Part shown: positions 17,166 through 25,199 of the stretch, piece after piece
How the letters are laid out: each line of letters opens with the position of its first letter
How positions within the stretch are numbered: position 1 is the first letter of the stretch
Assembly (NCBI GenBank): GCA_910584965.1
Contig: CAJUDZ010000004.1
Coordinates: 113,670-177,669 of the forward strand
Source of the DNA: an uncultured Lachnospiraceae bacterium
GTDB taxonomy: Bacteria; Bacillota; Clostridia; Lachnospirales; Lachnospiraceae
Length of the DNA stretch: 64,000 nt
Direction: 5' to 3'
Translations under genes and position numbers: made by a program
Notes under the pieces: generated by a model
What the model was told of the DNA's origin: nothing
Seen by the model: the letters and a program-made list of their open reading frames with translations, nothing else
Database searches by the model: none

Positions 17166-17963
17166 CTAACTGCGATGAAAAATACCTGTTATTTTCGTCC
17201 AGAAAGAAATACCCCTTTCAAAATCCAGAAAAGGCACTTCCTTTCCGTTCACTCTGTAACAGATATTCTGATACGCCTGTCCGGCAAGAGTATTGCTTCC
17301 GACTAACGGCTCGCCCTGATTCGTGGCGATGACGACGTTTTCATCATCGGGCACGAGTCCGATCAGCGGAATGGATAAGATATCGACTACATCATCGGAA
17401 GACATCATATCGCCCCGTTTGATCATATCATAACGAATCCGGTTGATGATCAGATCGATTTTCTGTATTTCGTTCGCTTCCAGCAGTCCGATAATACGGT
17501 CCGCATCCCGGATTGCGGAAACTTCCGGCGTTGTAACGACAAGTGCCCTGTCCGCGCCTGCGATGGCATTCTGAAATCCCTGCTCTATGCCTGCAGGACA
17601 GTCCAGAATGATGTAATCGAACTGATCTTTTAAGTGGCTGATCATTTTAACCATCTGTGCGGGATTTACCGCGCTCTTATCCCTCGTCTGCGCAGACGGG
17701 AGCAGAAAAAGGGTCGGATACCGCTTGTCCCTTACGAGCGCCTGCTTGATACGGCAGTTTCCTTCGACAACGTCTACCAGATTGTAAACAATACGGCTTT
17801 CCAGTCCCATAACGACATCCAGGTTCCGCAGTCCGATATCCGTATCGATTAAGATGACTTTTTTGCCCATTGCAGCCAGACCTGTGCCGACATTTGCTGA
17901 AGTAGTGGTCTTTCCTACTCCGCCTTTCCCTGATGTGACGACAATTACTTCACTCATACTCAA
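17166..17963 (-). CDS. minD: Septum site-determining ATPase MinD
   Basis: The 265-residue ParA/MinD ATPase has the deviant Walker A SGKGGVGKTTTSANVG at residues 12-27, switch-I/II regions LIDTDIGLRNLD and IILDCPAGIEQG, and a C-terminal amphipathic tail (FLDFERGISFWTKITGIF) for membrane attachment. It recruits MinC to the membrane and is displaced by MinE. It lies between minC and minE in the usual order. Confidence 0.97.
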   Translation of the reverse strand: MSMSEVIVVTSGKGGVGKTTTSANVGTGLAAMGKKVILIDTDIGLRNLDVVMGLESRIVYNLVDVVEGNCRIKQALVRDKRYPTLFLLPSAQTRDKSAVNPAQMVKMISHLKDQFDYIILDCPAGIEQGFQNAIAGADRALVVTTPEVSAIRDADRIIGLLEANEIQKIDLIINRIRYDMIKRGDMMSSDDVVDILSIPLIGLVPDDENVVIATNQGEPLVGSNTLAGQAYQNICYRVNGKEVPFLDFERGISFWTKITGIFHRS

Positions 17964-18002
17964 ACCTCCAAAATGAATCGTTATCGTCCCCTGAATACGT
18001 CC

Positions 18003-18695
18003 CTATACAGGAAGTGCATTCAGTAATTCTTTGGTAATGGCATCCATCACTACACGTCCGTCTTTCACATAAGCAATCTTGGGCTGAACTTTTGGTTTGA
18101 TCGACCACTTGCTTTGTTTCTCTGAAGTTTTATATTTGAATTCACCTATTTTGAGCTTTTCAGGTGACATTTCAAGCGCAACGACAAAATGATTATCCAG
18201 ACCGTTTCCGCCGGCATAGGCCTGTCCGTACAGGCCGCCGAGAACAATAATGTCCTTTTTGGAAATGATACAGGCGCCGGGATATACGTCGCCCATAACG
18301 ATAATGCTGTTTTCCGTCTCCAGAATCTGGCCGTCCTTTAATGTCCCTTTATAGAACTGGCCTACATTCTCTACTTCATGCTGATGAAATTCCAGCTGCT
18401 GTAAAGCGCGTATATAATTCTGGTTTGTTTCATCGTCCTTGCCGATAATGCAGATAATATTCAAAGAAGAACTATTTGAAATAACATCTATAATCTCCCG
18501 TTCTTCCGTTTCTGTCAGTTTTCTTCCCTCGAAAGAAATTCCCATATGGGCATCCTTGAAAAACTGTGCGGATTCTTTGAATTTTACCGCAATTTCTTCA
18601 AGCAGCGCGTCAAACGGCATCGTATCGTCCAGATACAGGGACAGTCCGTTTGGAAAACTCTTGATAATAACCGGATTTTTCATATTAATAATCAT
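18003..18695 (-). CDS. minC: Septum site-determining protein MinC
   Basis: The 230-residue FtsZ inhibitor has an N-terminal domain (about 1-100) and a C-terminal beta-helix domain beginning near NSIIVMGDVYPGACIISKK with the MinD-binding GGLYGQAYAG segment. The start may be ATG 18695 or the in-frame ATG 18683; the nearest purine-rich sequence, GAGAGAAAGG, belongs to a structured leader element that ends only one base before ATG 18695, so ATG 18683 fits ribosome spacing somewhat better. It follows the PBP2 gene by 87 bases. Confidence 0.93.
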   Translation of the reverse strand: MIINMKNPVIIKSFPNGLSLYLDDTMPFDALLEEIAVKFKESAQFFKDAHMGISFEGRKLTETEEREIIDVISNSSSLNIICIIGKDDETNQNYIRALQQLEFHQHEVENVGQFYKGTLKDGQILETENSIIVMGDVYPGACIISKKDIIVLGGLYGQAYAGGNGLDNHFVVALEMSPEKLKIGEFKYKTSEKQSKWSIKPKVQPKIAYVKDGRVVMDAITKELLNALPV

Positions 18696-18696
18696 G

Positions 18697-18783
18697 CCTT
18701 TCTCTCAGCCTGCGAACTTTGAAGCCAGGACGCTGTCAGCGCCGGTGCAAATTCGCGGCTGAAAAATCTTTGATTTTTCAGCC
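18697..18783 (-). ncRNA. Structured leader element, copy A (upstream of minC)
   Basis: Read on the minus strand, a 12-bp hairpin GGCTGAAAAATC/GATTTTTCAGCC (18783-18757) is followed at once by a second long stem GCGAATTTG/CAAAGTTCGC with an inner CGCT/AGCG hairpin, then AGGCTGAGAGAAAGG next to the minC start. Two related copies lie at 51101-51169 and 58808-58903. It could be a translation-level leader or a repeat element; no known riboswitch class matches. Confidence 0.55.
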
Positions 18784-21665
18784 TAGTCTCCGTTAATCTG
18801 ACCGCCTTCCAGCGTGCCAGCCGTACCCGTAATAATTTCGCTCTCCTCTGCGAGTCCGTAATAATATTTATAGATTTCTCTTCCGATCTGCGCCGCATAA
18901 TCGGAAGTATAACCGTTGGCAACACGCACTACCACGCATATTTCCGGATCCTCATAGGGGGCATAACTGACAAAAAGCGCGTGGTTTGGATGGGAAGCGC
19001 TTTCCTGTGCGGTACCGGTCTTTCCGGCCACATTGACGCCAAGATCAGAATAATAGCTCTTTGCTTCCACCACTCTGCGCATACCGAGGTGAATCGAATC
19101 CCAGTAGGAAGTGTCCATATCGATGCGGTTTCGGATCTCAGCATGATTTTCTACTGCGTTCTCTCCGCTGTGATCCGTCGTCTTATCTATTAATGTTAAA
19201 TTATAGCATGTTCCGCTATTAGCGACAGTTGTAACATATCGCGCCAGCCCGACGGTCGTATAGTTATTCGTGCCCTGTCCGATGGCCGAACGGACGGAAT
19301 CCAGATCGGAAATTTTCGGCTCATACTCTTCTATTTCCACGCCGGAAGGCTCTGAAAGCCCGTACATATCCGCATATTTTGCCAGCATATTCAGACCGAC
19401 TTCGCTGTTATAGACATTTCCGACCATACCGAGTCGGTAGCCGACTTCATAAAAATACCAGTTGCAGGAATGCTGAATACCGCCTGCAACATTCAGCGCG
19501 CCGTGTGCGCCGCCGTTTGAGGCAATCCAGCAACGGGGCGGCTCTGTAATCTTATCATAAGTGCCGATACAGGTAATCGTTTCCGATGTGTTGATCACAT
19601 TTTCCATAAGTCCGGCCGTCGCGGATACCATTTTAAAGGTGGAGCCGGGCGCCGTCCTCTGCTGCGTGGCATAATTGATCATCGGACGCGATAAATCATT
19701 CTGCAGGCTCGCAAAATAATTCGCATCCACCCCGTTTGCCATTTTATTATTATCATAACTTGGATAAGATACAAGCGCAAGCACGTCTCCGTTATTGACG
19801 TCCGTAACGACGATTGAGCCGGAATACGGTTCCAGCGCAAGCTGGGCCGGCGTAATATCCAGATGTTCAATGCGGTTTCTCATGAACGCATACGGCGACA
19901 GAGAACCTCTTTCAAACTGTGCCATTTCGTCATCTTCCACATCCACAATGTTCTGCTCCAGAAGCAGATAACAAATCTGGCGGCCGCTCAGTTCGTCGTT
20001 ATTAATCATATAACGATATATTTTTTTCTCAAATTCCGCGTTCACATCCAGCTTTTCAAAAATATAGCTGATGAGTCTGGCATAAATTTCCTGGGAATCC
20101 GAATATTGTGCCACGATGTCCAGTCTGGATACATCCACCCAGTTTTTGGAAATCACATAATTCAGATATTCGCCCAGACTGATTACTTCATCTTTTGTCC
20201 AGGCAATATAGGTTGGATCTTCTTTGTCAATTTCACTCTGCAAAATGATATTGTTATCATAAAGCATGGAAACGATAAAGCTCTCATACACCTGATATTC
20301 TTTGGAAAGATCGGTATACGGCGTATCGCCTTCCGTCAATTCCGCGCGAAGACGTTCGAAAATCTGCGCTTTTTTATCAAGATAAGCCTGCGCAACCGCG
20401 CTTTCGGTTTCACCGGCCATCCTGGAAAAGAAATGCTGGGTATCGATTACATGATTTTCGATACAGGCAAAATAAACATCGTAAATCGGAATAATTATAT
20501 TGCTGCTCCCGGCATTTTCGGGCGGGTTATATTCTTTGATATTCTGTATTTTGGCTAACAGGATACTGGCTATTTTCGCTTCCAGAATGTGATAGGCCGC
20601 TTTCTGAAGATCGGGATCGATTGTCAGCCAGACATCGTTTCCGGCAACCGGTTCTACCCGGTCGCTTGTCTCGATTACTTTTCCGACATTGTCAACATAA
20701 ACGATCTCGGATCCTTTCGTTCCCTGAAGCTGTGTTTCCATGGAAGCCTCGATTCCCGATTTCCCGACGGTATCGTTTAAATCATAATTCGGATTTTCCT
20801 GCTGCAGTTCTGCCAGTTCTTCATTGGATATTTTGCCGGTATAGCCAAGAATCTGTGCGAAGTAAATGCTGTCGTTATACTTCCGTATGGTTCCTTCGGC
20901 GATGGAGACGCCGTCAAGCACATCCGCATTTTCCATGATAACGGCGACCGTTTTTTCGGAGACATTATTGGCAACCGTCGTCGCGATATATTTCTGATAG
21001 CTGTTGGCGCTCATGGCATAACGGATGGTAAGAATTTTCAGGACTTCCTCCTTCGTATAACCGAGTCCTTCCACGAAACTGTCCCTGTCGTCTTCATCGG
21101 TATAGCCGCCGATTCCGTAACGGGAAGTGCTGCATAAATAAGTCATCACCTCATCCGGCGAGGCTGTCCGCTCTTTTTCCTGAAGGTCGTCTATCAGGGC
21201 ATGTCCGTAAATATCCGCAAGAAAACGGAGCTGCTGCGTCCCCTCCAGATTGAACTGGTAATTGCCGCTTCCGTCCAGAACAATATGAAAATCGTTGATG
21301 ATATGGTCACCGTTTTGTTCGATCATCTGAATCAGCTCATAGATCGTATTATTCAGATTCGCGTTTTTGGAACGGCCGGATTCATAAACATCTTCGATGG
21401 TAACGGAATAGGCAAGCTCATTATAAGCGAGAAGTTCCCCGTTACTGGCGTAAATATTTCCTCTGGTGGCTTCGATCGATCTTGTTTTCGTAATTCTCAA
21501 CCGAAAATTGTTAAAATAATTTTCTCCGTTGACAATCTGTAACTGGAATATCGTATAGACCAGATAACCGCCCATGCCAAGCAAAACCATTAACAGTACG
21601 ATCAGTCTGGAAGTCACCATATTAAATATATTTTCTTTCAGATGTTCCCATATATTTTCAAACAA
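18783..21665 (-). CDS. mrdA: Class B penicillin-binding protein 2, with long insertion
   Basis: The 960-residue transpeptidase crosslinks side-wall peptidoglycan with RodA. It has one N-terminal membrane helix (residues about 19-42), a dimerisation region with RGNIYASNGELLAYN (69-83), SxxK at S675-K678 (APGSTFK), SxN in QHSCNWYFYE and KTGT in VAGKTGTAQES. Between LTIDPDLQKAA (around 347-357) and the transpeptidase start (GSIVVTDVNNGDVLALVSYP, 616-635) lie about 240 extra residues that ordinary 600-700-residue PBP2 lacks. The gene overlaps mreD by 8 bases. Confidence 0.93.
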   Translation of the reverse strand: MFENIWEHLKENIFNMVTSRLIVLLMVLLGMGGYLVYTIFQLQIVNGENYFNNFRLRITKTRSIEATRGNIYASNGELLAYNELAYSVTIEDVYESGRSKNANLNNTIYELIQMIEQNGDHIINDFHIVLDGSGNYQFNLEGTQQLRFLADIYGHALIDDLQEKERTASPDEVMTYLCSTSRYGIGGYTDEDDRDSFVEGLGYTKEEVLKILTIRYAMSANSYQKYIATTVANNVSEKTVAVIMENADVLDGVSIAEGTIRKYNDSIYFAQILGYTGKISNEELAELQQENPNYDLNDTVGKSGIEASMETQLQGTKGSEIVYVDNVGKVIETSDRVEPVAGNDVWLTIDPDLQKAAYHILEAKIASILLAKIQNIKEYNPPENAGSSNIIIPIYDVYFACIENHVIDTQHFFSRMAGETESAVAQAYLDKKAQIFERLRAELTEGDTPYTDLSKEYQVYESFIVSMLYDNNIILQSEIDKEDPTYIAWTKDEVISLGEYLNYVISKNWVDVSRLDIVAQYSDSQEIYARLISYIFEKLDVNAEFEKKIYRYMINNDELSGRQICYLLLEQNIVDVEDDEMAQFERGSLSPYAFMRNRIEHLDITPAQLALEPYSGSIVVTDVNNGDVLALVSYPSYDNNKMANGVDANYFASLQNDLSRPMINYATQQRTAPGSTFKMVSATAGLMENVINTSETITCIGTYDKITEPPRCWIASNGGAHGALNVAGGIQHSCNWYFYEVGYRLGMVGNVYNSEVGLNMLAKYADMYGLSEPSGVEIEEYEPKISDLDSVRSAIGQGTNNYTTVGLARYVTTVANSGTCYNLTLIDKTTDHSGENAVENHAEIRNRIDMDTSYWDSIHLGMRRVVEAKSYYSDLGVNVAGKTGTAQESASHPNHALFVSYAPYEDPEICVVVRVANGYTSDYAAQIGREIYKYYYGLAEESEIITGTAGTLEGGQINGD

Positions 21666-22176
21666 ACTTCTTTTCGCCCCTTTTCTCCTGCTGTTCCAGG
21701 CTGTGATTTACACGCAGAATGACAGGATACAAAAACAGTGTCACGACTACCGTATAGACCATTTCCGGTAAAATGATATGCACAAGATAATAGCTGAAAT
21801 CAAATTTTCCGCGCAGCAGAAACAGAATCACATAGCAGATCATGCCATAAAAGAAATCGCTGCCCAAGATTAAAGAAATCGGCAGTTTGATATCTTCCGG
21901 GTAAAAAATCGCGCTGAATTTTCCGTTGGTGTAACCGATGTACATATAAATCAGGGCATAAAACCCAATGACGGATCCGAAAAAGATATCCACAAGCAGA
22001 CCGCCAAAAAATCCGATGAGCAGGCCGGTCTTCTCGCCGCGCATAAAACCGAAAGAAGCCGTCAGAACAATCAGCAGATTCGGAACGATGCCGCCAAAAG
22101 CGAGCGCGCGGAAAACAGTGCACTGCATCAGAAAACATATGAAAATGAAAAAAGCAGTCACGATAAAACGTTTCAT
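21658..22176 (-). CDS. mreD: Rod shape-determining protein MreD
   Basis: The 172-residue protein has about five membrane helices and the family features FGGIVPNLLIVLTASFGFMRG and GLLIGFFGGLLVDIFFG. It links MreC to the elongation machinery. I chose ATG 22176; in-frame GTG and TTG codons just upstream are alternatives and all have weak ribosome-binding sites. The C-terminal tail (EQQEKRGEKKFV) is charged and overlaps the PBP2 start. Confidence 0.9.
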   Translation of the reverse strand: MKRFIVTAFFIFICFLMQCTVFRALAFGGIVPNLLIVLTASFGFMRGEKTGLLIGFFGGLLVDIFFGSVIGFYALIYMYIGYTNGKFSAIFYPEDIKLPISLILGSDFFYGMICYVILFLLRGKFDFSYYLVHIILPEMVYTVVVTLFLYPVILRVNHSLEQQEKRGEKKFV

Positions 22177-22254
22177 TGTCACCAATCATCCATTCTTGCT
22201 TTACTAACCGGTATTGGGCCGGCGCAAAAAGCGCAGACACATTACTTTCGCAGT

Positions 22255-23124
22255 TTACTCTTCAACCGTCTGTTTCATTTCCAGTATGACAAGAACTTCT
22301 TCCAAATGCTCGAAGTCTACCGCCGGCGTTATATAACCCGATTTGGTCAGGTTGTTGGCATCGGTATTAATGGTGTTGATGTAACCGATCAGAATCCCGG
22401 GAAGATATTTATCGCTGATATTGGAAGTTACCACCTTATCCCCTTCCACCACGACGTCTTCACTGTCTTTGAGCTGTTCAAAAGAAATGACGCCGGAAGC
22501 ATATAAACGCAGATCGCCATTGACAATCATATTGTCGGAACTGGACAATACCATCGCGCTTACATTGGAATCGTCGGCGATAATGGCCTTTACCTTCGAC
22601 CAGTTCGGCCCGGTATCGACAATACGGCCTACCAGGCCGCTGCCCGCCATCACGTTCATATCGACCATAAGCCCGTCTTCCGAACCTTTGTTGATTACAA
22701 AAGAATAAAACCAGTTTCCGGAATCCCTTGCGATAATCCGGGCGCCGACTTTCTCATACTCATCGTACTGGGAATCCAGCTCGTACAGCTCCCGCAGACT
22801 GGTAAGCTCATACCGGTCCTGCTGCAGCCGCGTGTTTTCGATTGTCAGTTCGTCAATCTTCGCTTTCAGCGTTTCATTTTCCGCGATCAGATCCCGAATC
22901 TGCCCCAGCTCTTCCGAGCGGCTGCGCAGAAAACTGCCGGCCGCACTGATGCCTTCCTGAAAAGGTACGATGATATATCCGGCCGCCGCGCCAAGCGGCC
23001 CGCTGAAAACCGTCGTATTAAAAGTAAGCAGCACCATACCGGTACAAAGAATTGTCAAAATGAAAAGGAGATACTTACCCGGCAGGGTAAACTTCTCCCC
23101 CTTCCGTTTAATGATTGGACTCAT
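22255..23124 (-). CDS. mreC: Rod shape-determining protein MreC
   Basis: The 289-residue protein has one N-terminal membrane helix (residues 15-40), a coiled coil (about 68-110, ENETLKAKIDELTIENTRLQQ in part) and a C-terminal beta-barrel domain with GLVGRIVDTGPNWSKVKAI. MreC organises PBP2 and RodA outside the membrane. Its ATG overlaps the mreB TGA as ATGA, which implies translational coupling. Confidence 0.95.
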   Translation of the reverse strand: MSPIIKRKGEKFTLPGKYLLFILTILCTGMVLLTFNTTVFSGPLGAAAGYIIVPFQEGISAAGSFLRSRSEELGQIRDLIAENETLKAKIDELTIENTRLQQDRYELTSLRELYELDSQYDEYEKVGARIIARDSGNWFYSFVINKGSEDGLMVDMNVMAGSGLVGRIVDTGPNWSKVKAIIADDSNVSAMVLSSSDNMIVNGDLRLYASGVISFEQLKDSEDVVVEGDKVVTSNISDKYLPGILIGYINTINTDANNLTKSGYITPAVDFEHLEEVLVILEMKQTVEE

Positions 23125-24131
23125 TTACTCATTCCTTCTATTGCATACGCTACGGATTTATAATTGTCTTCATTGATGATTTTGGCAAGTCCCAATGCAA
23201 CGCTTTCCAGCGGATGTTCGGAAAGATTCACTTTCAAACCGGTTCCTCTGCTCATGAGCTGCGCCAGGTTATTGATCTGGGAAGCGCCGCCCGTCAGATA
23301 AACGCCGTGTCTGTAAATGTCCGCCGCAAGTTCCGGAGGCGTGCGCTCCAAAATTACTTTTATGTTATCGATTATGGTGTTAAAATGCTCTGTCAGGCAT
23401 TCGTTTACGAGGGAAGTCGGAATTTCCCTCTCCACCGGAAGCCCCGTTACGATATCGCGTCCGTAAACAACGGCGCCGCATTTCTGCGCTTCCAGCTCCG
23501 ACAGCGCGATCTTCACGTTTTCGGCCGTTTTCCCGCCGATGATCAGGCTGTATTCCCGGCGTATCGCCGCTTTGATCGCTTCGTCGAACTTCCGTCCTCC
23601 CACTTTGACCAGTTTGCTGAGCACGATGCCGCCAAGCGATAAAATGGAAATTTCCGTCGTATCAAATCCGACGTTGACGACAAGCACACCCTGGGAGTTT
23701 TTCACATCAATGCCGAGCCCGAGCCCGTCCGCCACGGCTTTATCCACAACCATAACTTTTTTGGCCTTCACATTGGACTCTTTGACCAGATCCTTAAAGG
23801 CGCGTTTTTCCACTTCCGTAACGTCCCAGGGGACCGCGATATAATAATCCGCAGGCTTTAAGCCGCCCTTCATCAGATCGATCATAAAATATTTTATGAG
23901 GGTCTCCATATTCTGTATGTCTGCAATGACGCCATTACTCAAAGGATAAGTAATATGGATATTCCCCGGCGTCTTCTCATACATGTCAAAAGCCGAATTG
24001 CCATATGCGAACAAAGTCCTCTTATTCTCGATTGCGATCATGTTTTTTTCCACAAAAACATTGTCGTCCGCACGGTTGTATATTTTAATATTGCTTGTCC
24101 CCAAATCAATTCCAAATGCGTTATTAGCCAA
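23121..24131 (-). CDS. mreB: MreB-like actin, divergent nucleotide motifs
   Basis: The 336-residue actin-fold protein directs the elongasome. I chose the TTG at 24131: AAAGGAG lies eight bases upstream, and a TTG at 24149 would place translation over that site. The phosphate-1 motif GIDLGTSN is normal, but the second phosphate motif reads VVNVGFDTTE (N153 where most MreB have Asp) and the segment that normally reads EEPxAAAIG is VDKAVADGLG. The C-terminal adenosine motif is YLTGGASQI. It begins the mreB-mreC-mreD-PBP2 run and is clearly MreB by context, but perhaps with altered ATPase behaviour. Confidence 0.9.
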   Translation of the reverse strand: MANNAFGIDLGTSNIKIYNRADDNVFVEKNMIAIENKRTLFAYGNSAFDMYEKTPGNIHITYPLSNGVIADIQNMETLIKYFMIDLMKGGLKPADYYIAVPWDVTEVEKRAFKDLVKESNVKAKKVMVVDKAVADGLGLGIDVKNSQGVLVVNVGFDTTEISILSLGGIVLSKLVKVGGRKFDEAIKAAIRREYSLIIGGKTAENVKIALSELEAQKCGAVVYGRDIVTGLPVEREIPTSLVNECLTEHFNTIIDNIKVILERTPPELAADIYRHGVYLTGGASQINNLAQLMSRGTGLKVNLSEHPLESVALGLAKIINEDNYKSVAYAIEGMSK

Positions 24132-24175
24132 AATAAAGACTCCTTTCAAAATAAATTACAAACCGCATATTTGCT

Positions 24176-24898
24176 TTAAGGAGCGGAGCATTCATGTAAC
24201 AGTCTGCTCTCCCTGAAGCTGAAATAGCTGTTATCACCGATGATAATATGATCCAGCATGGAAATATCGATGGTTCTTCCGATTTCGGCGATACGCCTCG
24301 TAATCTGAATGTCGTTCCTGCTGGGTTCCGGATTTCCGCCCGGATGGTTATGCAAGAGCATGATGTGTGTCGCCTGTGAACGGAACGCGCTGACATATAC
24401 TTCCCTCGGCGATAACAGAGAAGCGTTGACCGTGCCGGTCGAAATCAGCTGTTCTTCCAGCAGGTGCATGCCGGAATCGAACAACAGAAGCAGAATATGT
24501 TCTACTTTCTCATGCCGGAAACGCTCCATGTAATAGTCGGCGACGGACTCCGGTTTCGCAAAAGACAGTTGTTCCCTGGCCTTCGTCTGAGCCATTCTGG
24601 TACACAGTTCCGCAAGCGCTTTCAGTTTTACGGCTTTGACTTTTCCGATGCCCTTTACCCGCGTCAGTTCATGAAGCGGTATCTGGTAGAGTCCGAGAAG
24701 ACCGTTGCCGTATCTGCCGGCCGCCTTCAGGACTTCTTCTCCAAGATCTCTGGCGCTCATTTTCTGCGTCCCGGTTCGTATGATAATCGCAAGCAGTTCG
24801 GAATCCGTCAGTGTTTCCGCTCCACAGGAAATAAATTTCTCATATGGAAGATTCTGCATCATACCATTATCATTGTTCTCATACTTCACTAATTTCAT
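24176..24898 (-). CDS. radC: RadC/YsxA JAB-domain protein
   Basis: The 240-residue protein has an N-terminal helix-hairpin-helix region (about 25-95, TRVKGIGKVKAVKLKALAEL) and a C-terminal JAMM/MPN+ metalloprotease-like domain with HNHPGGNPEPSRND (near 182-195). Despite the name, its biochemical role is unsettled. Location directly upstream of mreB is the usual one in Firmicutes. A 44-base gap separates it from mreB; a large inverted repeat lies upstream. Confidence 0.95.
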   Translation of the reverse strand: MKLVKYENNDNGMMQNLPYEKFISCGAETLTDSELLAIIIRTGTQKMSARDLGEEVLKAAGRYGNGLLGLYQIPLHELTRVKGIGKVKAVKLKALAELCTRMAQTKAREQLSFAKPESVADYYMERFRHEKVEHILLLLFDSGMHLLEEQLISTGTVNASLLSPREVYVSAFRSQATHIMLLHNHPGGNPEPSRNDIQITRRIAEIGRTIDISMLDHIIIGDNSYFSFRESRLLHECSAP

Positions 24899-25199
24899 TC
24901 AGCCTCTTTCCCGACGGCTTTTCTCTCCTATGCACAAACTCCCCATCCTGAATATTTTATCACAATCCCTTTTTTCTGTATACAAAATTTCCCAATTTTT
25001 TTAAACTTGGGTATCCGTGTCCCTGCGGGCAGCGCGGTGCATCGTTCTCTGGCTGAGGCCCTGGAAAAAGCGCCGGCACTTGGTGAAAAAGCTGCTCTAT
25101 GCTGCTTTTGAACCTAGTACCGCTGCGTTTTTTCGCGGAGCGCAAGCGTGCCTCTGAAGAGAACGATGCACCGCGCTGCCCGCAGGGACACGGAATCTG
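24899..25199. other. Intergenic region holding a large inverted repeat
   Basis: These 301 bases lie between the ynbB-type gene and radC. Apart from the inverted repeat at 25014-25194 they hold a short A/T-rich stretch (24955-25005) just before the radC leader. Short frames across the repeat are not convincing genes because the arms themselves create matching codons on both strands. I see no promoter with good spacing. Confidence 0.6.
25014..25194. repeat. 181-bp inverted repeat (37-bp arms)
   Basis: The arm TCCGTGTCCCTGCGGGCAGC... at 25014-25050 is matched by a perfect reverse complement at 25158-25194. Pairing continues after an internal loop (GAGGC 25055-25059 with GCCTC 25150-25154), so the whole unit can fold into one long imperfect hairpin. 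It begins five bases beyond the ynbB-type stop. It may be a MITE-like element, a large terminator or processing hairpin, or an invertible segment. Confidence 0.85.
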
